Origin: Saprospiraceae bacterium
GTDB taxonomy: Bacteria; Bacteroidota; Bacteroidia; Chitinophagales; Saprospiraceae
Length of the DNA: 64,000 nt
Reading direction: 5' to 3'
Assembly (NCBI GenBank): GCA_026993525.1
Contig: JALWSS010000026.1
Span: 1 to 64,000, forward strand
Made by a program: the position numbers and the translations under genes. Each line of letters starts with the position of its first letter. Position 1 is the stretch's first letter. Under the pieces are notes generated by a model. The model was given only the letters and a program-made list of their open reading frames with translations. It ran no database searches and had not been told where the DNA came from. This document shows, in pieces, positions 9,181 through 18,287 of the stretch.

Positions 9181-9840
9181 ATGGTTGCTGAAAATTTGAT
9201 TTCAACCGCTGTTTTGCCACTCCGGACTTCCGACACCGGAAAGATAGCCCTGACCACTATGGAAGATTTCAATGTGCGTCACCTTCCCATCGTCAATGAT
9301 CAGCAACTACTGGGAGTCATTTCTGAAGAAGATATCATTATTCACAACATCAAAGAACCCGTTGGTTCTTACGAATTGTCCCTGACAAAGGCGGCAGTCA
9401 AAACCACAGATCACCTTTACGAGGTAATGCGTTTACTGGCTGAACATCAGCTCACGGTCATCCCGGTAGTGGATGCTGAGGGTGATTACCGGGGAATGAT
9501 TTCCCTGGAAGATGTCTTGAATTTCTTCGCAAAAACAGCAGCATTCAGTGAGAGTGGCAGCATTGTGGTTCTTGAGTTTCAACGTCGTTCTTATTCCCTT
9601 GCCGAGATTGCCCGCCTGGTTGAGGCTGAGAATGCCGCCATACTCAGCACCTTTGTCACTTCTGACCCCGATGCTTCCACTGTAGAAGTTACCCTCAAAA
9701 TCAACCGCCAGGATATCCACAATATCCTCAATGCTTTTCAGCGATTCGGTTATGAGATCAAAGCTGCATTTAACGAAGAGGAATACCTGGAATCCTTACA
9801 GGACAGGTACCAGGCTTTGATGAATTACCTGAATGTGTAA
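9181..9840 (+). CDS. CBS-pair domain protein with ACT-like C-terminus
   Basis: The 219-residue cytosolic protein has two CBS motifs, at about residues 1-60 (TMEDFNVRHLPIVNDQQLLGVIS) and 70-125 (LLAEHQLTVIPVVDAEGDYRGMIS). They form a Bateman module that typically binds adenosine nucleotides. The C-terminal 90 residues (GSIVVLEFQRRSYSLAEIARLV, then beta and helix segments) look ACT-like. No catalytic domain is attached, so it is probably a regulatory subunit or free sensor. It is followed after 120 bp by a histidine kinase gene on the same strand. Confidence 0.9.
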   Translation: MVAENLISTAVLPLRTSDTGKIALTTMEDFNVRHLPIVNDQQLLGVISEEDIIIHNIKEPVGSYELSLTKAAVKTTDHLYEVMRLLAEHQLTVIPVVDAEGDYRGMISLEDVLNFFAKTAAFSESGSIVVLEFQRRSYSLAEIARLVEAENAAILSTFVTSDPDASTVEVTLKINRQDIHNILNAFQRFGYEIKAAFNEEEYLESLQDRYQALMNYLNV

Positions 9841-9960
9841 CATTGCACAAGTTCGGAGAGAACCGGTCTTCATTTCATTGTTGGGGGCGGTTCAGCTATT
9901 TTTGCCCGTCGGCAATACCAATTCATGCCCGGCGTTTTGGCGCTGTTTAGCATTTGACCA

Positions 9961-11163
9961 ATGGATATCTACCAACGCAAGGCTCGATGGAAACTTTACC
10001 TCGCAATGGCGGGTGTTGTTATCGTGGTCATTTCAGTGTTGTACACAAAATACCTTACTGACAAGCTGGCTGAGGAGGAGGTGAAAAAGGTGGAGCAACT
10101 GAAAACAGCTTATGACCAGCTTTCTTACGCCTTTGAAGACCTGAATGCACAATGTGATTTCACTTTCCAAAGCACTTTTTTCGAATCCAACACTTCGGTA
10201 CCTATCCTTCTCGTAGGCCCGGACGGCTATCTCGAAGGGAAAAACTACGGCCCTGAAAAGGATACCAACCAGGTTTTTCTCACTCAAAAACTCGAATCGC
10301 TGCAAGCCTCCGGACAGGAACCCAGGATCATTACTTCCCCCGTTGGAGAAATTCAGCTCTATTTTGAGCATTCCAGAATATTGAAGCTGCTCACCTACTA
10401 TCCATTCATACAATTGGTGTTGATCGGAGCATTCATTCTGTTTGGTTACCTGGCCTTCAGTTCGGCAAGGCGTGCCGAACAGAACAGGGTTTGGGTGGGC
10501 ATGGCAAAAGAAACAGCCCATCAACTTGGAACGCCTATTTCCGGAATCATTGCCTGGCTGGAACACCTCACAAGCATTAAGGAAGAGGATGAAGAGTTGT
10601 TGGAAATCGTGGAAGAGCTGAAGAAGGATGTACTCAGGCTGGAATTGATATCGGATCGCTTTTCAAAAATTGGTTCCGAACCCGAACTGAAAGCTGTGAA
10701 CGTCTATGATGAGCTTGCGAAGTGCCGCAATTACATGGAACCCCGTTCGCCGCGAAAGGTGAATTTCGCTTTTCCTGAAAAAGCCGGTGAAAACCTGACC
10801 GTGTATGTTAACCCACATCTGTTTGAGTGGGTGGTTGAGAACCTGCTTCGCAATTCTCTCGATGCGATGGAAGGCAAGGGCGAGATTTCAGCCAGTGTTT
10901 ACGAAGATGACAATTTCGTGTACATAGATATTACAGACACCGGCAAAGGCATTCCTCATTCCAGGTTTAAAACGGTATTCCAACCGGGTTATACCACTAA
11001 GAAACGGGGTTGGGGCCTGGGTTTGTCGTTGACCAAAAGAATCATAGAAGACTATCACAAGGGTAAGATATTCGTCAAGGAATCTGAACCTGGTAAAGGC
11101 ACGACGTTTACCATTCAATTGCCCAAAAAGAACCCACAAGCCCAAAACAAGAAAAGGGATTAA
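9961..11163 (+). CDS. Membrane sensor histidine kinase
   Basis: The 400-residue protein has a first membrane helix at about residues 10-30, an extracytoplasmic domain of about 110 residues and a second helix at about 145-168. A HisKA dimerisation helix carries the phosphoacceptor H187 in AKETAHQLGTPISG, and the HATPase_c domain follows (N-box NLLRNSLDAM, G1 DTGKG, G2 GWGLGLSL). The H-box reads HQLGTP instead of HELRTP, a variant common in Bacteroidota kinases. No response regulator is adjacent, so it is an orphan here. The stop codon lies in the left stem of the following terminator. Confidence 0.93.
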   Translation: MDIYQRKARWKLYLAMAGVVIVVISVLYTKYLTDKLAEEEVKKVEQLKTAYDQLSYAFEDLNAQCDFTFQSTFFESNTSVPILLVGPDGYLEGKNYGPEKDTNQVFLTQKLESLQASGQEPRIITSPVGEIQLYFEHSRILKLLTYYPFIQLVLIGAFILFGYLAFSSARRAEQNRVWVGMAKETAHQLGTPISGIIAWLEHLTSIKEEDEELLEIVEELKKDVLRLELISDRFSKIGSEPELKAVNVYDELAKCRNYMEPRSPRKVNFAFPEKAGENLTVYVNPHLFEWVVENLLRNSLDAMEGKGEISASVYEDDNFVYIDITDTGKGIPHSRFKTVFQPGYTTKKRGWGLGLSLTKRIIEDYHKGKIFVKESEPGKGTTFTIQLPKKNPQAQNKKRD

Positions 11164-11187
11164 GTGCCCGAAAGCTCTTAATCCCTT
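11154..11187 (+). terminator. Terminator overlapping the kinase stop codon
   Basis: A perfect 11-bp stem, AAGGGATTAAG with CTTAATCCCTT, encloses a 12-nt loop. The TAA stop of the histidine kinase is inside the left arm. The downstream T-run is short (TTGTTCTT), so its strength is uncertain. Confidence 0.75.
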
Positions 11188-12190
11188 GTTCTTGCAGCCG
11201 ACCTGGATGCCGGAGCATCTTTGGCAGGCTGATTTGTCCTCAACAGGGGTTTACTTCTCTGTGGATTGCTCCATCGGGAAGTAAAACCTGTTTCGGACGG
11301 GTTGGAACTCGGTGTTCTAACTGGTGCTGCCACAGCAATCTTGATCTAATCTCCATCACTGAATTGGCAACTCCCTGTTCAGGGTTTCCCTCCCTGCCGG
11401 AGGCGGGCCCCGGCAGTAAACACCTCATTCCCCTGTCTTGGAGAAGCCTCCCATAACGAGGTTACGGGAAACTTCTGAAGACAGGTTTGACCTCTTTGTT
11501 CTTTCGTTGCTGTTTTGCTCTTCCGGAGAAGAGTTTCAGCTCCAGGGATCAACGCTTTGATTTTGCATTGGCCGGAGCCGCTGCGCCATCTGACGTTGCC
11601 CTGCCGAAAACCGGTCAACATTCATGGCCCGAAGGCTGGTTCATGCTGACAGCCTGCCGCGTGACCAACTACCGGGGACGGCGTTGTTGATCGGAACGGG
11701 ATTGGCTAACCGCCTGGCGATGCTGTTAAGCGCTTTGCTCTCCTGCAACTTCTCATGGAGAAGTCAGCTCCCGAAATCCGGAGATGCCGGGCTGGAGAAC
11801 AGGTTGCTTGTTTTTCCTGACTGCACAGGATAGCGATCGCCATTTGCACATACCATTTTCCGGCACGGGGCCGGAAGCGGCAGGATCGGCTGTTACGAAC
11901 GCTGAGGTCGTTGCAATGCTTCAAACATCACCAACCGGCCGGAGCCTGCTGTTTGCTGCTTTTGTGCGGACACATTGGCAGCGCTGTCTGGCAGCATTGC
12001 ATTTTGCAATCCGGTTCTCAAAAGGCACACCGAACCTGATCGTATTTCCGGTCGGGGATCATGACTCTGACCTGTCAGGAACTTCCGAAGATGTTCCGGA
12101 TGAGCCATTGCCATCATAGCTTGCGCTAACCCTACCTTTCCTACAACCCCTGGTCCGGGGCTTTCCGGTTGTCGGATTGCTTATGACATA
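11188..12190. other. Hairpin-dense 1-kb region without coding potential
   Basis: No frame longer than about 110 codons is present and none resembles a protein. The stretch is instead full of short perfect inverted repeats: 11250-11285, 11325-11337, 11373-11384, 11394-11416, 11432-11485 (an 8-bp outer and two inner stems), 11518-11533, 11748-11764, 11858-11876 and 12143-12172. Several have 6-7 bp stems with 3-5 nt loops, more than chance would give in 1 kb. A large structured RNA, or a decayed gene with repeat insertions, would both fit. RNase P RNA, tmRNA and rRNA motifs were looked for on both strands and not found. On the minus strand a stop-free frame of about 55 codons ending at the TTA at 11161 (QPAKDAPASRSAARTRD) is the only protein-like fragment. 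Confidence 0.5.
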
Positions 12191-12675
12191 GCACATTTCC
12201 GGTTGTTTGAAATCTCATTACCAACTGTCAAATCAGAAATCTGGCACTTGGTTTTTCGATTTCAAGAACCTTTGAAATGTAAGTCAATTTGCGATTTTTT
12301 CAAAATCATGTTTCGCCTTTGCGAATCATGCCCAAATCATCTCTTGCGAAAACGGGATAGCGAAGATAGGGGTCATTGCCACCCATGTCAAGTGTTTGGG
12401 GCCTTAAGTTCTCAACAAAGTTTCCACTTTAGTTTTCCACATTTGTTAATTGGCTGGAAGGGAGCCGGTTATTTATTTGCAAGACTTTCAAGTGTTGTAT
12501 TTGGCTTGAATTTTTTTTTTGAGGGGTTTGTTTTTTTACATCAGGCCCCGGCGAGTGGTGCCCGATTTTTTCTGCAAAACGTTCTTTTCAAAGTTATTTT
12601 TCACAGGCTTACAATAAGGTTTTTGGGTTCTTAGTTAAGCATGTGTCAATCAACCTGTTTCTAAAACCTTTGCGC
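12191..12675. other. AT-rich upstream region of the small protein gene
   Basis: About 485 bp with much lower GC than its surroundings and long T-runs (12515-12539). No gene was recognised. A TTTG at 12476-12479 and TGTATTTG at 12496-12503 are a weak promoter candidate with a spacer of 16 bp, shorter than is usual for Bacteroidota. Confidence 0.4.
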
Positions 12676-12912
12676 ATGATGCAAAAATTTACACCGTCTG
12701 ATCTGCTCTTATTCATTTACAGAGAAACTTCGTTGGCAGAAACAATTGCTATAGCTGAGGCACTCAAAGAAGATCCATGCCTTTATGAGCAATACCAGGA
12801 ACTTTTGGAAGGCTACCTGGCTTTGCCGAAGGCGAAGTTCAGTCCCAAACCTGATACACTTCAGTGCATCCTTTCCTACTCTGAAAGTACCGCACCACAT
12901 CCGACGCATTGA
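12676..12912 (+). CDS. Small conserved Bacteroidota protein (anti-sigma-like N-terminus)
   Basis: A 78-residue product starting MMQKFTPSDLLLFIYRETS. The pattern TPSDLLLFIYxETS...AIAEALKEDPxLYEQYQEL resembles the short helical proteins and anti-sigma-factor N-termini of Bacteroidota. It has no membrane helix, so it is not a complete transmembrane anti-sigma factor. The ATG at 12676 fits the family better than a GTG eleven codons upstream. A strong terminator follows at once, so it is monocistronic. The function is not known. Confidence 0.75.
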   Translation: MMQKFTPSDLLLFIYRETSLAETIAIAEALKEDPCLYEQYQELLEGYLALPKAKFSPKPDTLQCILSYSESTAPHPTH

Positions 12913-12931
12913 ACTGCCGCGAACTGACAAG

Positions 12932-12969
12932 AAAAAAGCGACAGCCGGTCCATCCAGCTGTCGCTTTTT
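12932..12969. terminator. Bidirectional terminator
   Basis: AAAAAAGCGACAGC pairs with GCTGTCGCTTTTT around an 11-nt loop. It separates the small protein gene from the convergent thioredoxin-like gene and has A- and T-runs on the two sides. Confidence 0.93.
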
Positions 12970-12988
12970 CATTTCCCGAAGGAGGAGA

Positions 12989-14362
12989 TCACTCTCCGAA
13001 AATTTCGGCCAGTTTTTGCTCCAGTGCCGCTCCCCGCAAATTGCGGGCTATGATCTTTCCGTCTTTGTCCAGTAGAACGGTGTGGGGGATGGACCTGACT
13101 CCGTAAAGTTGGGCAGCGGCATTGGCCCAGCCTTTCAGGTCAGAAACGTGGTGCCAGATGAGCCCGTCCTTTTCGATGGCATCCAGCCAGCGTTTTTTGT
13201 CCTTGTCCAGGCTGACACCAAGTACATCAAAACCCTTTTCGTGGTATTTGTTGTAGGCTTTGACCACATTGGGGTTCTCCCGCCGGCAGGGGCCGCACCA
13301 ACTGGCCCAGAAGTCAATCAACAGTACCTTGCCTCTCAGGTCTTTCAGGCTAAGCGGTTGGTCTTCCGGGGTGTTCATGGTAAAATCAGGGGCCTCGGCA
13401 CCTGGCAACATGCTGGCACTGGCTTTTACGACCTTCTTCAATTGTGCAGCGGCGTCGGGATACTTTGCGCCATACATCTCGATGTATTTCCTGGCATAGG
13501 TGGCCATGAGCGGGCTTTTGCCCGATTGCAGCCCGGAGATCATACCGCCCAGGGCCAGCATATATGTTCTCTTGTTCTGTGGTATCTTGCTCAGTTGCCG
13601 GTCAATGAAGTTCTTTTGCTGGTTGACAGGCAGTTTGATGTTGGCCAGGGTCTGTGCGTAATCTTTGGTGGCTTCAAAAACCCACGCGTTGTATTCGTAG
13701 TCGGGGTCGTTCCAGTTGACAAGCTGGAAATATTTGGTTCCGAAATAGTCCAGTTCGGTTTCACCGGAAGAGCCGTTGTTGTGGTAGCTCAGGTAGGTGT
13801 TGATGGCGGCTATTTTGGCCAGGAAGGGGCTTTCTTTTTTCAGCGTCTCAATGTAGTCGAGTCTTTCCTGGTCCAGCGCTTTCATCTTCACAATGATGTT
13901 GTTAGCTGTCTCAACATTGCTCTGACGATTTGCAATTTGCAACTGCCGGAGGTAGGTATTGAGTTGATTCTTGTGCTTGTTGATTTGCTGTTTTACCTCC
14001 TCGTATTTCCGGTTCAGGTCTGAATCGGGCAACTGTGCATTCTGGAACTTGCTGCAACTTCCTTTCAGCGAAATACTTTTTTCGGTTCCCAAAAGGAGGG
14101 GTTTGAGGTTGTTGGCATCTATACCTACATAGTAAAAGCGAGGCCTTGAAGCCGGCACTTCAAATTTGTAATTCTGCCAGTCGGTGGTAGGCGCAGACCC
14201 GATCCTGGTAAAATTGACGCCATTGAATTCAAAAAGGTGGAGCTGGTCAACCTTCTCACAAGCGTTGAGTTGGCAGTTGAGTACCACCACCTCTTTGTCA
14301 GTGGGCGTGGTGGTGAATGACAACAGTATAAATGCTAAAACGGGGTACAACAAGTACTTCAT
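12989..14362 (-). CDS. TlpA-like thiol:disulfide oxidoreductase with DUF4369-type N-terminus
   Basis: The 457-residue exported protein has a signal peptide (MKYLLYPVLAFILLSFTTTP). A beta-rich N-terminal domain (about 25-115) is of the kind found in Bacteroidota TlpA homologues. A helical middle with a coiled-coil run (KYEEVKQQINKHKNQLNTYL) leads to a C-terminal thioredoxin fold (about 315-455) with active site WCGPC and the cis-Pro segment RSIPHTVLLD. It should act in the periplasm as a reductant or in cytochrome c or envelope protein maturation. No cytochrome biogenesis genes lie beside it. Confidence 0.93.
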   Translation of the reverse strand: MKYLLYPVLAFILLSFTTTPTDKEVVVLNCQLNACEKVDQLHLFEFNGVNFTRIGSAPTTDWQNYKFEVPASRPRFYYVGIDANNLKPLLLGTEKSISLKGSCSKFQNAQLPDSDLNRKYEEVKQQINKHKNQLNTYLRQLQIANRQSNVETANNIIVKMKALDQERLDYIETLKKESPFLAKIAAINTYLSYHNNGSSGETELDYFGTKYFQLVNWNDPDYEYNAWVFEATKDYAQTLANIKLPVNQQKNFIDRQLSKIPQNKRTYMLALGGMISGLQSGKSPLMATYARKYIEMYGAKYPDAAAQLKKVVKASASMLPGAEAPDFTMNTPEDQPLSLKDLRGKVLLIDFWASWCGPCRRENPNVVKAYNKYHEKGFDVLGVSLDKDKKRWLDAIEKDGLIWHHVSDLKGWANAAAQLYGVRSIPHTVLLDKDGKIIARNLRGAALEQKLAEIFGE

Positions 14363-14514
14363 AAAAAAAGGAAATTTTGATAATTCCGGTTGATTGATAA
14401 TGCCGACTTTGAAACTGCCTGCAATGGCCAGGCCATTAAATGATAAGGGCCTGGTAAAGGATATTCAGAATAGCACAATGACAAAGTTAACCGGCTCAGA
14501 CCGAACCCAAAAGA

Positions 14515-15174
14515 TCATTCCACCACCCGGCCTCCCCGGAGTTTCAGAATGCGGTTGGTCTTTTTTGCCAGTTCCAGGTCGTGTGTAACCAGCACCAGGG
14601 TGGTACCGGCTTCTCTGTTCAGCTCAAACAGCAGGTTTTCCACCACGTCATGGGTTTCGGCATCCAGGTTGCCGGTGGGCTCGTCGGCAAAGAGGATTTT
14701 CGGGCTGTTGCTGAATGCCCTTGCAAGGGCTACGCGTTGTTGTTCCCCACCTGAAAGCTGTGCAGGGTAGTGATCGTGGCGTTCGGCCAGGCCTACTCTG
14801 TTCAGCAGTTCCATGGCTTTCCTTGCAGCGCCTTTTTCGCCTCTGAGTTCCAGGGGAACCATTACGTTTTCCAGGGCGGTCAGTGTCGGGATCAGCTGGA
14901 AATTCTGAAAGACAAATCCTACCTGCTCGCTCCTGAGCCGGGCGCGTTCGTCCTCGTCCAGGTCATCCAGTTTGACCCCATTCAAGATGACGGAACCTTC
15001 AGTTGCCCGGTCCAGGCCGGCGCAAAGTCCGAGGAGGGTGGTTTTCCCACTGCCCGAGGGGCCTACAATGGCAAAGGAATCCCCGGGTTGAAGTTCGAAG
15101 CTGACATCTTCCAGCACGGTCAGTGATTTGCTGCCGGAGGTGTAGGTTTTCGTGAGTTTATGAACTTGTAGCAT
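14515..15174 (-). CDS. ABC transporter ATP-binding protein, LolD/MacB-like
   Basis: The 219-residue protein is a single ABC ATPase domain: Walker A GPSGSGKTT (about 39-47), Q-loop FVFQNFQLIP, signature LSGGEQQRVALARA, Walker B ILFADEPTGNLD and switch His in LVTHD. Length and motifs match the LolD/MacB/FtsE group, which works with FtsX-type permeases in lipoprotein release or efflux. No permease is adjacent, so the partner must be encoded elsewhere and the exact role is open. Confidence 0.93.
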   Translation of the reverse strand: MLQVHKLTKTYTSGSKSLTVLEDVSFELQPGDSFAIVGPSGSGKTTLLGLCAGLDRATEGSVILNGVKLDDLDEDERARLRSEQVGFVFQNFQLIPTLTALENVMVPLELRGEKGAARKAMELLNRVGLAERHDHYPAQLSGGEQQRVALARAFSNSPKILFADEPTGNLDAETHDVVENLLFELNREAGTTLVLVTHDLELAKKTNRILKLRGGRVVE

Positions 15175-15226
15175 TTACGTAACGGATGAATATGAGAAGA
15201 TGAGAACGTGAAAGAACCACCAGGGT

Positions 15227-15772
15227 TCAATACCAGGTTATTTCCTTCGACGAACCTGTGATTTCGTTCCCCAATTCATCGGTTACGGTGATGGTGAAGA
15301 TGTGTTTGGTGATGGCCGGTTTTTCTCTGAAGACGAAATATTCCTGGCTGCCGCCTAAGCCAAGTTCAGTTCCGGAAGGGTGTACGAATGGAGGCCATTC
15401 TTCTACATTCCTTGTCAGTTGCCAGTAATAGAGTTTGGAGTTCAGCGGTTCACCGGCTTTGATTTCATTGAAGTCGTTGTTGCTCGTAATTGTAAAGTCA
15501 ATTGTAGCATTCAGTAAAAGAGGTTCCGGGCATTGAAAAGCCAGGGCCTCATTCCCGAGCCAATTTCCGACGGAGGCGAAAGTTTCTACCTCTGGCGTGA
15601 TGATCAGGATGAGGCTGTCGGCGTTGGTTACGCCCAGGTCATAGGTGCCGTGGATGTCATCCTGGAACTTGATCCTGAAGCCTGTCATGGTCCAACTGGT
15701 GGGAACATCGCAGCAGGAGGGAATGCCCGACCACAACACAATGGCAATTGCCAGTTTCAGAAATGTTTTCAT
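15227..15772 (-). CDS. Lipoprotein of unknown function
   Basis: The 181-residue product has a signal ending IPSC with a second Cys next to it (PSCCD). The mature part is beta-rich with alternating hydrophobic residues, and its end (KHIFTITVTDELGNEITGS) resembles an immunoglobulin-like strand pattern. No catalytic motif is visible. It sits between asnS and the ABC ATPase gene on the same strand, separated from asnS by a terminator. Confidence 0.8.
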   Translation of the reverse strand: MKTFLKLAIAIVLWSGIPSCCDVPTSWTMTGFRIKFQDDIHGTYDLGVTNADSLILIITPEVETFASVGNWLGNEALAFQCPEPLLLNATIDFTITSNNDFNEIKAGEPLNSKLYYWQLTRNVEEWPPFVHPSGTELGLGGSQEYFVFREKPAITKHIFTITVTDELGNEITGSSKEITWY

Positions 15773-15790
15773 ATCAAAGGTGTTTTGACG

Positions 15791-15836
15791 AAAAAAAAGA
15801 GGAGCAAGCGCCGGCTTACCCCTCTTCCTGTTTTTT
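15791..15836 (-). terminator. Terminator between asnS and the lipoprotein gene
   Basis: AAGAGG with an inner AAGCGCCGGCTT pairs with CCTCTT. There are A-runs on the left and a T-run on the right. In the minus direction it lies after the asnS... lipoprotein junction; strand use is uncertain because both flanks carry runs. Confidence 0.6.
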
Positions 15837-15854
15837 GTGTCTTTCTTCGCAAAA

Positions 15855-17297
15855 TCAGAATTCTGCGCTTCCGGCCGCTCTTGGGAATGGGATCACATCC
15901 CGGATGTTGCCCATGCCCGTAATGAACTGGACCATTCTTTCAAATCCAAGGCCGAAGCCCGAGTGTGGGCAGCCTCCGAACTTCCTCAGGTCAAGGTACC
16001 ACCAGAGTTCCTCTTCCGGAATACCCTGTTCTTTCACACGCTCCAAAAGTCTTTCATAGCGTTCTTCCCGTTGTGAACCACCGATCACTTCACCGATGTA
16101 GGGGAAGAGGATGTCCATAGCAGCAACGGTTTCCCTGCCTGGTTCGCTGCCATCGTTTTCGCGCATGTAAAAGGCCTTGATTGCCTTCGGGTAATCCCTC
16201 ACGATGACCGGTTTTTTGAAGTGCTTCTCCACCAGGTAGCGTTCGTGCTCGGCCTGCAGGTCGCGGCCCCATTCCACGGGAAATTGAAACTTGCCTTTTT
16301 TGTAAGGTTTGGACCGCTGGAGGATGTTGACAGCATCGGTGTAGGTGATGCGCTCAAAATCGTTCTCTACGACAAAGCGTAGCATCTCGATAAGCCCCAT
16401 GGGGCGGCGCAGTTCCTGCTTCATGTTCTTTTCCGCCTGTTTGATGCGGTTGTCCAGGAAGTCCAGCTCCTCAGGGTAGTTCTCCAGTGCGAAGTTGATG
16501 AGGAATTTCACATAGTCCTCGGCCAGGTCCATGTTGTCGTGGATGTCGTAAAAGGCCATTTCCGGTTCTATCATCCAGAACTCAGCCAGGTGGCGGGGCG
16601 TAAAGGATTTTTCCGCCCGGAAGGTGGGGCCGAAGGTGTAGATCTTTCCGAGTGCCAGTGCGGCAATTTCTCCCTGCAACTGGCCTGATACGGTCAGGTT
16701 GGTGCTTTTTTCGAAGAAGTCTTCTTTCCAGTTGATGGCTCCTTCTTCGGTCCGGGGTGGGTTGCCCACGTCCAGGGTGGTCACTTTGAACATTTCACCG
16801 GCACCTTCTGCATCGCTGCCGGTGATGATGGGGGTGTGTATGTAGTAAAAACCGTTGTCGTTGAAATACTTGTGGGTGGCGAACGCTATGCCGTGGCGCA
16901 CCCGGAACACCGCACTGAAAGTCTGTGTGCGCATCCGGAAATGTGCTTTTTCCCGGAGGTATTCCATGGTCATGCGTTTGGGTTGGAGCACATACTCTTC
17001 CGGGTTGTTTTCACCGAGGATTTCTATTTCTTCGGCCAATACTTCCACGGCCTGTCCTGCACCCTGTGATTCTACCAGCTTGCCCTTCACGGCAATGCAG
17101 GAGTGGAAGGTGATTTTTTTCAGGAGCGCTTCGGGAAACTGCTCATAATCCACCACAATCTGCAGGGTACCGAAACAGGAGCCATCGTACAAAACGATGA
17201 ACCTGTTTGCCCTGAAAGAGCGAACCCAGCCTTTGACCAACACCTCCTGATCCAGCCTGGGGTTTTTCAGTATTTCGACGATCTCAGTTCTCTTCAT
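15855..17297 (-). CDS. asnS: Asparagine--tRNA ligase
   Basis: The 480-residue class II aminoacyl-tRNA synthetase charges tRNA-Asn. An N-terminal OB-fold anticodon-binding domain (about 15-110, VLVKGWVRSFRANRFIVLYDG) is followed by the class II core: motif 2 around PTFRAEKSFTPRHLAEFWMIEPE and motif 3 GFGLGFERMVQFI near residue 455. The length matches bacterial AsnRS. The conserved MAFYDIHDNMDLAEDYV segment separates it from AspRS. It is transcribed on its own and is divergent from the hydrolase gene at 17454. Confidence 0.97.
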   Translation of the reverse strand: MKRTEIVEILKNPRLDQEVLVKGWVRSFRANRFIVLYDGSCFGTLQIVVDYEQFPEALLKKITFHSCIAVKGKLVESQGAGQAVEVLAEEIEILGENNPEEYVLQPKRMTMEYLREKAHFRMRTQTFSAVFRVRHGIAFATHKYFNDNGFYYIHTPIITGSDAEGAGEMFKVTTLDVGNPPRTEEGAINWKEDFFEKSTNLTVSGQLQGEIAALALGKIYTFGPTFRAEKSFTPRHLAEFWMIEPEMAFYDIHDNMDLAEDYVKFLINFALENYPEELDFLDNRIKQAEKNMKQELRRPMGLIEMLRFVVENDFERITYTDAVNILQRSKPYKKGKFQFPVEWGRDLQAEHERYLVEKHFKKPVIVRDYPKAIKAFYMRENDGSEPGRETVAAMDILFPYIGEVIGGSQREERYERLLERVKEQGIPEEELWWYLDLRKFGGCPHSGFGLGFERMVQFITGMGNIRDVIPFPRAAGSAEF

Positions 17298-17453
17298 GGT
17301 GCGGTTCTTTTTTCAAATGAGCGGCGAAATTACGGGATCGCATTCTTTTTCGGGCCGGAATATCCGTATTCATTGAGCCGGGGGCTGTGGGCGGGTCAAC
17401 CTCGTTCTATTCCAACTTTCTTTACTTTGCCCTCCAAAGCACAATTCAGTAAG

Positions 17454-18287
17454 ATGGACCACATTTCTTACCTCGGCAAAAAGGTATTCTTCAGGGTGGT
17501 TGGAGAGGGGGATTCCGTGCCGGTCGTTTTGCTTCACGGGTTTTGTGAAGACAGTCGTATCTGGGACGAATGGCTGACCCTCCTGCCCGGCAGCCGCAGC
17601 TATATTCTGATTGACCTGCCCGGTTTTGGCCAGTCAGAGGTTCATCCGTCCATTTCAATCGAGGGCATGGCTGAAGCCGTCGTGGCTGTGGCCGATCATC
17701 TGCACCTCGATCGCTTCGTGCTGGTTGGCCACTCCATGGGCGGTTACGTCAGTCTGGCCATTGCCGAAGGAAATGAAGAGCGCCTGAAGGCCCTTTGTCT
17801 GTTCCATTCGCACCCATTTGCCGATTCCGAAGAAAAGAAGAAAGCCCGCCTCAAGTCCGCGGGGTTTATCAAGAACAACGGCCACATTCTGTACGTCCGG
17901 CAGATGATCCCCGGTCTTTTTGCTTACGACTTTTCGAAAGGTTACCAGTCGGAGGTCAATGCCATGATACACCATGCAGCCGCTTATGAAGCGGCAGGGA
18001 TTCTGGCTGCCCTGGAAGCCATGCGCACCAGAAAGGACCGGGCTGAGGTGCTGGCCGGCTTGCAAATTCCCGTTCAGTTTTTCGTCGGAAAACTGGACGA
18101 GGCAGTGCCGTTTGATACCAGCATGAAACAAGTTTACCTGCCTGCCCTTGCCGATATACAAGTACTGCCCGCGGTAGGCCACATGGGGATGTTTGAAGCC
18201 CCCCAGGCCACAGCCCGGGCCTTCAGAAACTTCCTGCAATTTGTGGAATCCTATTCACTGACCCCAGGAAATACCGGGCAGCTATGA
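17454..18287 (+). CDS. Alpha/beta hydrolase
   Basis: The 277-residue cytosolic protein has the alpha/beta hydrolase fold: oxyanion segment LLHGFCEDSRIWD, nucleophile elbow GHSMGG (about residue 90), acid in VGKLDEAVP and catalytic His in AVGHMGMFE. The substrate is unknown. The ATG at 17454 is chosen because residues before it, in a frame overlapping asnS, match nothing. It overlaps the next gene by 4 bp, so it forms an operon with the nucleotidyltransferase and probably the oxidoreductase. Confidence 0.93.
   Translation: MDHISYLGKKVFFRVVGEGDSVPVVLLHGFCEDSRIWDEWLTLLPGSRSYILIDLPGFGQSEVHPSISIEGMAEAVVAVADHLHLDRFVLVGHSMGGYVSLAIAEGNEERLKALCLFHSHPFADSEEKKKARLKSAGFIKNNGHILYVRQMIPGLFAYDFSKGYQSEVNAMIHHAAAYEAAGILAALEAMRTRKDRAEVLAGLQIPVQFFVGKLDEAVPFDTSMKQVYLPALADIQVLPAVGHMGMFEAPQATARAFRNFLQFVESYSLTPGNTGQL

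Noticed and set aside
11784-12119. 111-codon plus-strand frame in the hairpin region
   Set aside because: Its translation has no recognisable pattern and it covers several perfect hairpins, so a protein is unlikely.
11188-12190. RNase P RNA, tmRNA or rRNA
   Set aside because: The expected conserved segments (GAGGAAAGTCC of RNase P, GGTTCGA near a CCA end of tmRNA) were not found on either strand.
12203-12634. 143-codon plus-strand frame before the small protein gene
   Set aside because: The translation is rich in Phe from T-runs and has no motif. The region looks like an AT-rich upstream region.
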